From: Sporobolomyces roseus
Lineage: Eukaryota; Basidiomycota; Microbotryomycetes; Sporidiobolales; Sporidiobolaceae
Reading direction: 5' to 3'
Assembly: GCA_016617785.1 (NCBI GenBank)
Contig: JADILM010000008.1
Location: 806,001 to 870,000, forward strand
DNA: 64,000 bases
Every line of letters begins with the position of its first letter. The stretch's first letter is position 1. Below the pieces are notes generated by a model. That model saw nothing but the letters and a program-made list of their open reading frames with translations. It did not search any database and was not told the DNA's origin. Shown here piece by piece: positions 22,957-33,794 of the stretch. A program made the position numbers and the translations under genes.

Positions 22957-25900
22957 ATGGACAGTCAACAACCTACTACAACGGGGAATGAGATCAAGGA
23001 GGAAGGGAAGGAGGAGAAGAAGGAGGAGGTTCCGAAATTGAGTCCAAAGGCTTGTACTACTTTCAATGAGGACGTAGTCAGATTGACAGGAGAGGACGGG
23101 AAAGAATCATTCGCTGTAGTCACTGTGAGTCCTAGCTTCTCTTTCGAAAGAGGCTTTAAAAAGGGAATCTCGCTCTGACCTCTTGCATTTTTTTTTTCAA
23201 TTTTGGACAGCGTTGTTGGGCAGATGAACAGGTACGGATTCCCTCTTTCTTTTCGATCACACGAGTCAGCATCTCATGTTGAGAAAGAGCGAGCATCCGT
23301 AGAACCCGGATGCGTTACTCGAAGCGAAACGACTCGGAATCGATTTCACTCCCGTTCGTCCATCCTTTTCCCATGCCCCTCTATTCGACTCACCCACCTC
23401 TTTTCCTCCAGCTCAAACCCGGTTATCTCGAAGTCCTCTCTCCCGACGGAACTCGGCGCGAGATCCTCGAGACCTCTACAACTCTAGTCGATCGAGGATT
23501 CATTCGAGGCGATTTAGTTCGTCCTGCTCGACCGCGCAACACTCCACCTTCCGCCCAGAAGTCACAATCCGGTACGATCATTTCAATCTCCTCCCGAGTA
23601 CAACTTCAGAGAGTATTAGCGCCTTCGGAGAAGAATGAGAATTGGTATGAAACGTCGGATCTCGTCGCGGCTGCTAGGGTGAACAGGGGAGATCATGTAG
23701 TGAGTGGGGATTGGGTTGGAATAGTAGAAGAAGTGTTCGAGATGGCTTTGATCGAAACTAGTAATGGGGGATTGAGGAGGGTTTGTGATGTTGGAAGTAA
23801 TTTGAGTGTTGGTCCCGTTAGCGAGGTGAGTCAGCTCTTTTTCATTCGAAATGATTGAGAGTGAGAGTGAGGGAAGGTGATACTGATAAAGGGAATGGGA
23901 GGGGATAGGCGGTTCAGGCAATGTTGATGGAACGTACTGGAGGGTTTTTGGCAAGCTTCATGCAACAAGATTTGAGGACCGTACGTTTCTCTCTCGCCCT
24001 TACTCTCTCCCTCTTCTACCTGCTTAATCTCTCTCCGTTATAGATACTGGATGTGAAACAAATCTTGATCGCCGTCAATTGGCTCTGCAAGAACCAACTC
24101 AAGTCGAACGAAGGAGATTGGACGAGACCTAAACGTTATTGGACAGATCTGAACCAACTCAAACTAGTGAGAGCGACTGCGGATCATTTGAGAACTATTC
24201 ATGATAAACTCGTACCTCGAGATCGTTCGTCCTCCTCCTTTGTCTCCCTCTCTCTTCCTTGCCTTCGTGCTAACCTCGTTCTCGAAACAGCTTCACTCAT
24301 ACCTTCCTCCGAGAGTACTGCACCAGGCCATCAGATCCATTCAGTAACGAATTCTCTCTCAACCTTGACCGTACTCTGGCAAGACGGCACGACCACTTCA
24401 GGACCCTCGACTTCCTTCGAAGCACTTCAAACCCTAGACGATGAAACCGAGGTGTTCCCAGGGGACGTCGGGATCTTTTCACCCTCTGGTTCTACAGCAC
24501 AAGGAAAGATCGGAGTAGTTCAATCAATGGATACTCGAAAGAGGACTATCAAACTGAGGTATCTCGAAGAGGAAGGGGAGGAGACAGTAAGTGGATTAGA
24601 ATTTGATCCGCATGGAGCACCGGAGGAACAGTTTGGAGTGAGGAGAGGGGATTGGGTGTTGATTGCGAATGAGCGAGAAGGAAATGGAGCGAAATTACCA
24701 GTCGTGCCGAGCTTGGGAGAGTCCGAGACTAGCGCGGGAATCATGCCGGGTGGAGAGGAACTGAGGATGGAGGTACGTCGACGACCTCGAACATCGTCGA
24801 TTTGAGCCTCGACTGATGTTAAAGAAGGCATCCGTGTACAGTTATCGACAATCGGTTTATCTTATGCACAAACTCTCTCCGATACCTTCACTGCACCACT
24901 CGCCCAATCTTCCCCTGCTTCTCTCGCATCGATCGATTGGTACGGAGAAGTATGGGACCTCCTCTTGGACGGTACCGCTCTCATTCGTTTCCCGGACGGA
25001 ACGAAACGACCCCTTCCCATTTCACGACTGATCCATTTGGACGACGGATTGGATCCTGAAGCTCAAGCATTAGCGGCTGCTGGATTACTCGGTCCGGATG
25101 GGGAGGGGATGGAGGGGAGTGAAGGATGGATGACGGATGATGGAGAGGGGGAAGATGAGGAATATGAATTGGCTGATGGAGGGGAGAGTGGGGAGGAGGA
25201 GGAAGAGAAGGACGAACGGATAGAAGATAGACCGATTGCGAAGAAGAGAAAGAGAAGTAGAAGAGAAAGTCGAGGGTGGGCGGATGAGGAGGATGTCGTT
25301 ACTATGGAAGGTGTTGAAGGAGGAGGAGATGAACCTGCTGAGACCGAGGATGTAGCCGAAGTACCGTCAACGACCGAAACGCCGACAGAGCAGGAAGAAA
25401 GAAAGGGAGTTTCGATGCCCTCGGCAGAATTGGATGATTTCGCCGATTGGAGTCGATTCGAAGTGTTGGAAGACGTACCGAAAGATCATCATTACTCAAA
25501 TGAGACTGTGCAAGTACCGAGTAAGACCTTTATGACCCGAGTAAGGAAGGAACATGGCGTTTTAGCAAGTTCATTACCTCGTACGTTTCGATTCTTTCTC
25601 TCACCTAATCCTCTCTTTCCGCAGAGACTGAGTGCTCGTTTGTACAGCGAATATCCTCGTTCGAGCTTACGAATCCCGACTCGACCTCCTCCGAGTTCTG
25701 ATCATCGGTCCCCTCGGAACGCCTTTCCAGAACGCTCCCTTCCTCTTTGACCTGTTCCTTCCCCCCGCAAAGTTCCCACAAGAACCACCGAAGGTCTTCT
25801 TCCATAGTTGGGCGGGTGGGACGAGGGTCAGTCCGAATTTGTACAGTGAGGGAAAAGTTTGTTTAAGTTTGCTGGGGACTTGGAGTGGTGACAAGACAGA

Positions 25901-26593
25901 GGTGAGTCGAGGAACTGCTCTATATTACCTGTACGATGTACTGATGCATCGCACGCCAATTCTCACAGTCTTGGAGTGCCGCGAGAAGTTCGATTCTTCA
26001 GATTCTGATTTCGATACAAGGTCTTATCATGGTCGAAGATCCCTACTTTACCGAGGTAAGCTCTCGCGCTTGGACTTCACTCCCTCATTCTCCTGTCGTC
26101 CTGTCTTTCGCTCTCTTGCTCTCACTCCCTCCCCTTCTCGTTGTTCTGAACTGACTTCTTCGTTCGAACAATCTAGCCTGGTTTCGAGAAACAAATGGGA
26201 ACACCCGAAGGAACGTCGGCCTCTGAACTCTACAACGAACGCACCCTGGTCCTGACGCGAACCTTCGTCAAACGAGCTTGCGAATACCCTCCATCAGGTT
26301 TCGAACGAGAGATCAACGCATACTATTACTCTGGTCTTCCCTCGACGCCGCCTACTCCTGGAGCGCTCAAAGGAATTGTCGAACAATGTAAGAGCTTGTT
26401 AGAGGAGAGTGAGAAATGGTTAGCTGAGAAAGAGGGAGAAGAAGAAGGAGAGGTTAAACCTCCTCAGAGTTCGGTGGTTCCGAGTCAGAGAGTGTTGACG
26501 GAAGGTGCTGGACTCAGTCTCAAGAGAACTTTGAAGGGATTGGAAGAGTTGATGGAGAGGGGACCCAAGATTCTGGAAACGAAGGATCAGTAA
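22957..26593 (+). CDS. UBE2O-type ubiquitin-conjugating enzyme
   Basis: A giant E2/E3 hybrid of the UBE2O/PHO2 class. The N-terminal region holds the RCWADEQ motif (exon flanked by introns near 23125 and 23231) and further conserved blocks (GDWVGIVEEVFEMALI, LTVLWQDGTTTSG, RRGDWVLI, WDLLLDGTALIRFPDG). An acidic/basic linker follows (EEEEEKDERIEDRPIAKKRK). The UBC domain starts near TFMTRVRKEHGVLASSLP and continues with VLIIGPLGTPFQNAPFLFDL, FPQEPPKVFFHSW and the catalytic-Cys motif GKVCLSLLGTWSGDKTE. After an intron it resumes with SILQILISIQGLIMVEDPYF and EPGFEKQMGTPEG. The order and the LLGTW context match UBE2O. An in-frame upstream extension containing a hydrophobic segment lacks an ATG, so the start MDSQQP was chosen. 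Confidence 0.93.
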
Positions 26594-26980
26594 AATTTTC
26601 GCAATAATTTCAGTCGTTTTCTCTTCTACTATGATATATTTCCGTTGTGCTAGATACATATACTTTGCAACGTCGTACTGCATCTCTGTTCGCATCTCTG
26701 CTATTGAGCGTATCTGTTGTTTGACCGGCGAAGTGGTTGCGAGGGAATCTTGAATTTCATCAAGTTCGCAAAACTCCGAGTTGACTCTCTCTTAACTTCA
26801 CTTCGGCAACTCGACCTTCAACTTACCTAGACTCTAGCTAGAACAAGACGAACACGTACAAGTGAACGATCGACCACTCTTCCTCGTTCTTCTCTCGCCT
26901 TCCTCCACTCGATTCTCGGTTCCCCGACTAGACTCTCACAAACAACCAAAGAGCTGCAACAAACTCTCGACCACCTCAAT
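26594..26980 (+). promoter_or_regulatory. Promoter region of the (methyl)isocitrate lyase gene
   Basis: The 387 bp between two plus-strand genes. The distal half is the 3' flank of the E2 gene; from about 26800 the C/T-rich strand fits a promoter and leader. No carbon-source response element was identified with confidence. Confidence 0.4.
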
Positions 26981-29192
26981 ATGCTCACTCAGAGCTGTGT
27001 CCGATCTGCCCGTATCTCTACCACTCGAATCTTGTCCCGTTCTTCCCCTCTCCTCTCCCTCCGCCCCACTCTCCTTCCTCTCGCCATGACTACCCCTCGT
27101 TACAGCTCGACTTCGACCTCTAGCTCTCAACAACCACTCTTTCGATTGGATGCACCCACACAAGCCGAAGAAGAAGCTGATTTCCAAGCCCAAATCAGTT
27201 CAATCTCTGAATGGTTCAACTCTGCTCGTTTCTCCAAAGTGAAACGACCTTACTCTGCCGAACTCGTCGCTACTAAACGAGGGACCCAACCCATTTCGCC
27301 CACTCACGCTTCCAACATCTCGGCAAAGAAGTTGTGGGCAGCGTTGGAAAGAGCGAGCGAGAAAGGGAAACCGTTACATACGATGGGAGCTATCGATCCT
27401 ATCCAAATGACTCAAATGGCAGAACACCTCGACGTGTTGTACGTTTCGGGTTGGGCGGCATCTTCAGTCTTGACGACGGGATTCAACGAGGTTGGACCGG
27501 ATTTGGCAGATTACCCTTACACTACCGTACCGAATCAGGTTCAGAGGTTGAGGAAAGCTCAGGAGTTACATGATAGGAAGATGTGGGACGAGAGGAGGAC
27601 GGGTAACAAGGAGAAACAACCTTGGATCGATTATTTGAGACCTATCATCGCAGATGGAGATACTGGGTGAGTTCCCACTTCACTTCTCTCTCTCTCTCTC
27701 TCGCAATCCGCTCACTCAATCGTTGACGTGTGTTCAGTCACGGAGGTCTCTCATCAGTCATGAAATTGGCGAAGGCTTTTGGAGAAGCAGGAGTTTCAGC
27801 CGTTCATTTCGAGGATCAACTACACGGAGGCAAGAAGTGTGGACACCAAGCCGGCAAAGTTCTCGTCCCCATCTCGGAACACATCAGTCGTTTGATCGCT
27901 GCTCGAATGCAGTGGGATATCATGGGACTCGAAACTTTACTCATCGCTCGAACGGACGCAGAGAGTGCGAAATTGTTGTCAAGTTCGGCGGATGCGAGGG
28001 ATCATGAATTTATCTTGGGAGTCGAGACTCATGAGGGACCGAAGAAAGCTTTGGCCGACGAGATCATGCATGCTGGAATTGAGGGAAAGAGTGGCAAGGA
28101 AATCGACAAGATTGAGGCGGATTGGATGGGAAGCGTTAAATTGGTCACGTTCGATGAAGGTACGTCTCATATACGCGCTCTCTAGTCCTGTAGGAAAGGT
28201 TCTGAGCATCAGCGAGAGTGACGCACAGCCGTCGAACGACACCTTCAACGAACTCTCTCCTCTTCGGAAGCTTCCTCGAAACTCGACGAATACAAGTCTC
28301 GAGTGACCGGTGACGGCGTCCTCGTTTCAAACCGAGAAGCTCGAGTGATCGCAAAAGAGATCTGTGGAAGTGAAGTAGCATGGGATTGGGATCTACCTCG
28401 AACGAAGGAAGGATACTACCATTACCGAGGAGGAATGGGCGTGAGTCTCCATCTCTCCCTCCAGTCACGCTCACAGCTAATTCTGGTGAGCGTGTTGGTC
28501 TTGCAGGCTGCGTTGAAGCGGACTCTCGCTTTCTCGGATGTTTCCGACCTCCTTTGGCTCGAAACGAAAGCTCCCGATCTCAAACAAGCTCAATCGTTCG
28601 CTCGCACGATCCGCGAGAAGAACCCAAACAAGTGAGCCTGCTTCTCTCACCTCATCCTTCCCGAACAAAGCTGACGAAATCTCTGTCGTTTCAGGTGGCT
28701 CGTTTACAATTTGTCCCCTTCGTTCAATTGGGGGTCCCATGGATTCTCCCCCGAACAACTCAAATCCTTCATCTGGGATCTCGGCAAAGAAGGATTCTTG
28801 ATTCAATTGATCTCGCTCGCTGGTCTTCATTCGACCGCTGTCACTACCGGTACGCTCTCCTTTTCCTCCTTTGCGCTTGTTCTGCTGTCTGACGGAGATT
28901 TGTCTTGTCACTGCTTAGCCGAACTGGCAAAGAGGTTCAAGACGGAAGGTATGAAAGCATACGTCGAGTTGATCCAGGAGAAGGAGAAAGCGATCGGTTG
29001 CGACGTTTTCACGCATCAGAAATGGAGTGGTGCGAGTTACAGCGATCGAGTTCTCAATGGTACGTTTCGATTCCCTTCCTTGCATCTCTTCGCGCGTACT
29101 GATGAAGAGTGGTCGAGCCGCGTACAGCTGTATCTGCGGGATCTTCAGCTACAGCAGCGGGAGGAGCAGACTCAACCGAACACACTTTCTAG
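26981..29192 (+). CDS. Mitochondrial methylisocitrate lyase (isocitrate lyase family)
   Basis: It cleaves 2-methylisocitrate to pyruvate and succinate in the methylcitrate cycle, or isocitrate if it is a true ICL. The N-terminus [20 protein letters not shown] is Arg/Ser-rich and lacks acids, as in mitochondrial presequences. Core motifs are [24 protein letters not shown], the active-site segment [20 protein letters not shown] (catalytic Cys near residue 264), [31 protein letters not shown] and [14 protein letters not shown]. The C-terminus (DSTEHTF) lacks a PTS1 signal. Presequence, [10 protein letters not shown] context and missing PTS1 favour methylisocitrate lyase over glyoxylate-cycle ICL. 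Seven or so exons; the last begins near 29130 and the stop is at 29190-29192. Confidence 0.87.
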
Positions 29193-29400
29193 TTTTACAC
29201 TTTCCTTTCATCGTAGATTCACTTGTCATCGAAATACACCAAAGCAGTACAATCACGCTCTGCTTGCTTTGCGAGACTCTGCAGAAGAGGGATCGGAGTT
29301 TCGAAAAATGGAAACTGAAAAAAAAAAGTTGCAGATTTGCTATTGCGTTATTCACATCGTTTACTACTTTCATCCTCCTACATCATGTTCATTCTTCATT

Positions 29401-32194
29401 TTATCCAGCAAGCGGTAATCCACAAATCTCACAATCCTGTCCTCCTCCCACGGCGTTCTCGAAAGTACAATGAGGACAAACGATCGTTCCTCCTCCTCCT
29501 GCCGCTCCCGCGTTTCCAGCACCCGCTTCTCCTCCCATCGCGTTATCCCCTCCTCCTCCTCCAAATGATTCAGGAGGGATATCGACATCAGGAGGAATTT
29601 CGAACCCATCAATCATTTGAGCTTGTTGTCCTCCTCCTCCTCCTCCGTTCTCGCCGGGATAGTCTTTCGGTGGGAGGGATGAGGAAGCTTGTTCCGTAGC
29701 TACGACGAGGAAGGTTTGCCAATTCGGGGAAGAGAAGAGTTGGGAGAGAGTCGAAGCGAGTTGTTTTAGTTCGGAAGGATCGGAGGAACTGGGTGAGATA
29801 GTTGCGATTCGACACATCAAACGGATCTCCGACTGATCCGATAAGAGAGTAAGTTATAGCAGACAGGAAGATAGATAGAGAGTGGGGCTAAAAACTCACT
29901 TCGTCAAACATTCCACATTCCGTCAAGAATCTCAACAAATGCCAATCACTCAACCACTTACAAACCTTGACCACTCCTTCGTCCCTCACGAGTAACTCTA
30001 ACTCCTTGTCCGAGTTCCCAAGTTGTCCATTCAATAGTTCTGGTGAAGTTGATTTCGTGAGGGAGACGAATTGGGAAGAGACGGAAGAGAGGGATTGATC
30101 GGATAATCCCGTACGGTTCTCGTGAGTGAATGGAGTAGGGGAGGTGAAGAGAGGTGAAGGAGAAACGGGGAAACCATGCGAGACCTACCCGAAAATCGAT
30201 GTGAGCTCAAATCATTCTCGCAGGAAGTAGAAAGAGAAAAGTGAAGACTTACATTGACGATCAAGTATTCGACTGGGAAACAAGGTTTCGCATTATCTTT
30301 GACTTCCAACCCATACTTGTTCTTGTAACGATAAAATACATCTGGAATGTACCTCTCCGGTCCCTCCTCCTTGACTCTCACCACTCCAGGATCCACCGAA
30401 GCTTCGACCATATCACTTTCGACCATCGCCATAGCCTGATCACTAACCTGATAACTTTCCACCGAAATCTGACCTTCGATATCCCCCGAAACGACGCAAG
30501 TGACGAACCTCGATGAGAATTGTCCGGTCATCGAAAACCTCGAATTCGTTGGGTATTGACGTTGTAAGTGAGCCGAGAAGAGTACCTCCAAACTTGAAAG
30601 GAAGAAACTATTGGCATGACGTTTCGCCAAAACTTTTCCAACTTTCTTCGCTTCGTCCGAACTTGTATCCTGAGTTAAATCCGTATAAACTATTCCTACC
30701 ACTTGTAATCCACACGCAGAGGCTAACGCTTCAACTTTCGCTTTCTCTTCCCAAGGGAATCCGATCGTGATTCCATCGGCGTGAGGTTCTTGAGGTGGTT
30801 CATGAATCGCTTCAACAACCGCTTTGATCCCCATCGGTACTTTATCATAAGCTTCATACCTCCCCAACAAGTATCCATACCTTTGAGTACCCGTACTCCT
30901 CCAAAAACTGAGTAAACCTTCGATCAAAGAGGGAGTAGCGAATTCGACGTGATCCGTCATTCGGTACGTTTGGCGAGAGAGCGTGACTGCCGAAGGTTGA
31001 CATTTCGTGCAAATTCCGGCGGGCCAAGAAGGGTGAGAACCGGAGGAACAGGGGACTTGGACGGCGTAGGAAGGGACCGAGAGAGGTGGGATGTAGGTCG
31101 AAGCTTGAGCGGAAGTCGGGATAGAAGCGTGAAGTTTCTTGAGGTAAGAATGGTACGACAAATGCTTGATAGAATTTGATGCTTGATACTCTGCATCGAA
31201 AGGCTGTATTTTCCATCGAAATCAAGTTTGACGTTCCAAATCGAGTGAGAGGAGAGACGACTCACTTCGAGAGGCATACAATAATCGCACATACTCTTTG
31301 GCCCGCACCTACATCCATTCTTCCCCTTGGGTCGATGAATCTTGCCATCCCTTTTCTCCCAATACTCGTCGACTTTGTCCTCTTTCACTTCTTCCCAAGG
31401 TTTCCTTCCTCCCGGTACTCGTTTCTCATTCGGTCTCGCTACTGGGGGTGGAGCAGAAGAAGAGGAAGAAGTGGAAGCGATTGCGTCGAGTGTTGAGGAA
31501 GATTCGATAGGGATCGTTTTACCGGAAAGGGTCGAAGCGTGTTGAGGTGGTTGTGAGGTCGTGGTAGGAGTTGCTGCGCCGGATTGTGGGTGAGAAGAGA
31601 GGGCGGAAGGAGTAGCTTTCGTTTGATAAGCTGCAAAGAGGAGGTCTCCGTGGCTGTGATGAGTGAAAAGAGGTTAGCTATTCTCAGATTGGAGAGGAGT
31701 GCAAAGGGGAATTTACTTGATTCCGAGTGATTGCAAGTCACCTGAGATTGACGATACCAAGTTTTCACCTCCTCTTGGTTGGTTCGAGAGGGTCAAAGTG
31801 TCTTGATCGATTGAATCTGAAGTTTCGAGAATCTGTGAAAGACGAATCAGGTTCATCAGCAACTGCTCGATTAGCTCGTAGTACTGTGACGAGTTCCTCC
31901 TTGACCAGCTGAGTCTATCGTTGGAGTGGGAAGTTGACAGAGAGATGAGATTTGAACGATGACGAAACCCGTTTCCTCCTTTCACCTCTTGCTCCTCTTG
32001 GTACCTCGCAGCTACTCTCTCGACATAACCCCGAGTGATAGAATGGTAGCTTGCCTTGTTTACGAGTAATGATATATCATCTTGAGGTTGTAATTCGAAT
32101 CGAAAGTTGCCATCTTTACTACGAATTCGCACGAGCTACAATCACTCGATTGGTCAGTGTTGGACTCTGGGACGCTGGAATAAAGACTGACCAT
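29401..32194 (-). CDS. NPL4: NPL4, Cdc48/p97 ubiquitin-recognition cofactor with C-terminal NZF finger
   Basis: The Ufd1-Npl4 partner that feeds ubiquitylated substrates into Cdc48. The N-terminal ubiquitin-like domain begins M-LVRIRSKDGNFRFELQPQD. The start codon stands alone in its coding exon: ATG at 32192-32194 is followed directly by donor GTCAGT (intron 32136-32191). The zinc-binding region (VDEYWEKRDGKIHRPKGKNG, CRCGPKSMCDYCMPLE) is followed by the MPN-like domain (HVEFATPSLIEGLLSFWRST, QRYGYLLGRYEAYDKVPMGI). The C-terminus is Gly-rich and ends in an NZF finger, CPHCTFEN ... CEICGLPLAG. Metazoan NPL4 has this ubiquitin-binding finger and budding-yeast Npl4 lacks it. About seven exons; divergent from UTP11. 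Confidence 0.94.
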
Positions 32195-32350
32195 TGTTTT
32201 TGAGTGATATGTAGGATGGAGAGATGAAAGTGGAGGCGCCTTGTTCTTGCCTCAATTGCAGACTCAAATGTAATCTAATTCGGCTTGGTCTGGAGAAATT
32301 CTTCATTCTTCATCTTCGCCTCACTCTCGTCATTTTAATCAGCATCAAGA

Positions 32351-33794
32351 ATGGTAGCGAACAAACTCAATGAACAGAAGCGGCAACATCGGTACGTCCA
32401 GCTTTCCCCCTCCCCTTCCCTTCCCTTCTCTCTCTCTCGCTGAACTTTTTTCTCTTTGATCTCTTTTCTCTAGCGAACGAGCCCAACCCGCGTACCGCAA
32501 GAAGTTGGGACTATTAGAGAAACATTCAGACTATGTTAAACGAGCGAGAGATTTCCATTCGAAAGAGAAGAGGATTCAAACGTTGAAGGAGAAGGCGAGT
32601 ATGAGGAACAAAGACGAATTCTATCATTCAATGGTAAACAAAAAGACTAAAGTAAGCTACTCCTACTCTCTCTCTCTTCACCTGGGCGTTCAAGTGAGAG
32701 ATAGAGCTGATGAGGGAGTGTTTTCATAGAATGGAATTCACATTCAATCGAGAGGGAATGAACCTTTACCTGTAGACTTGGTCAAAGTGTTGAAGACTCA
32801 GGATGGTGGTTATATCAGAACTCAACTCAATATGGAACAAGCTGTTGGTTCCTCCTCCCTTTTCTCCTCCTTTTCTCTCTCAAATCTTTCAACTAAACTC
32901 TTCGTGCGAATTCCTTGTGTAGAGGGTTCAAAGATTGAAAGAACAATTGACTTCACTCGTAGATCAAGTCTTACCACAACCTGTCAAACCCTCATCAGGA
33001 TCAGGAGAAGGAGAAGGAGGAGAAGATGACGAGATGAATGGAGATTGGGATATGTACTCTGATGAAGACTTGGATGAACCCGTCGCTTCAGGAAGTGGTA
33101 GAACTCACGTAGTATTCACTGAAGATCTCGATACTGGTAACGCTTCTCCTCTTTACTCTCTCTCTCATCCAAAAAAAAAGCTCTATCTAACCTTCATTTT
33201 CGTTCATTTCGATTAGTTCGATCCGCCGATCCAAAAACTCTCCTCCAAAAACGTTCGACCCCAACTTCAGTCCCTACCACTTCTAATTCCTCTTCTCTCG
33301 CAGCAACCCGCAAAGCGCTGAAAGGAAAACAACGAGCCTCCCTCTCCGACTCGATAATGCTCGAGCAAGAACGTGAACTCCAAGCTCTCGAAATCGCTTC
33401 TCAAGCTTCCTCCTACCGTACTTCCTTAACTGAAGAGTTACACGCACGAGAAGCGAGGTTGTTACAGTTGAGGAGAGCGACGAGGGAATTGGAAATGCAA
33501 AAAATCATGATGTCTTCTGGTGCGAGGAAAGAAGTGGTTAAAAGTAAAGGAGATAAAGGGAAAGAGAAAGAGGAATGGTGGTTAGGCGGAGGGAAACCTG
33601 GGAAAGGTGGAGCGAGGAAAGGTGCGGAAGGGGAGGAGAAGGCGGGATTACCGAATGCTGAGGAGGGAGTAACAACGGGAGCTAGAGTCTGGGTAAGTCT
33701 GCATTTTCGATTTTCGCATCAGTTTTGAAAAGCGTGGACTGATGTGAGGTTGCGAGTCATTTTACAGAAATTCAAGGCTCAACGAAAGAGATAG
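32351..33794 (+). CDS. UTP11: UTP11, U3 snoRNP / small-subunit processome protein
   Basis: A nucleolar protein needed for 18S rRNA maturation. The N-terminus is diagnostic: ERAQPAYRKKLGLLEKHSDY, VKRARDFHSKEKRIQTLKEK, ASMRNKDEFYHSMVNKKTK, then NGIHIQSRGNEPLPVDLVKV. The middle holds KVLKTQDGGYIRTQLNMEQA and an acidic patch. The C-terminal helices (EQERELQALEIASQ, LTEELHAREARLLQL, TRELEMQKIMM) end in KFKAQRKR after a short last exon (about 33768-33794). A Gly/Lys-rich insert (GGGKPGKGGARKGAEGEEKA) before the last exon is specific to this protein. At least five exons. The first encodes MVANKLNEQKRQHR. Confidence 0.94.
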
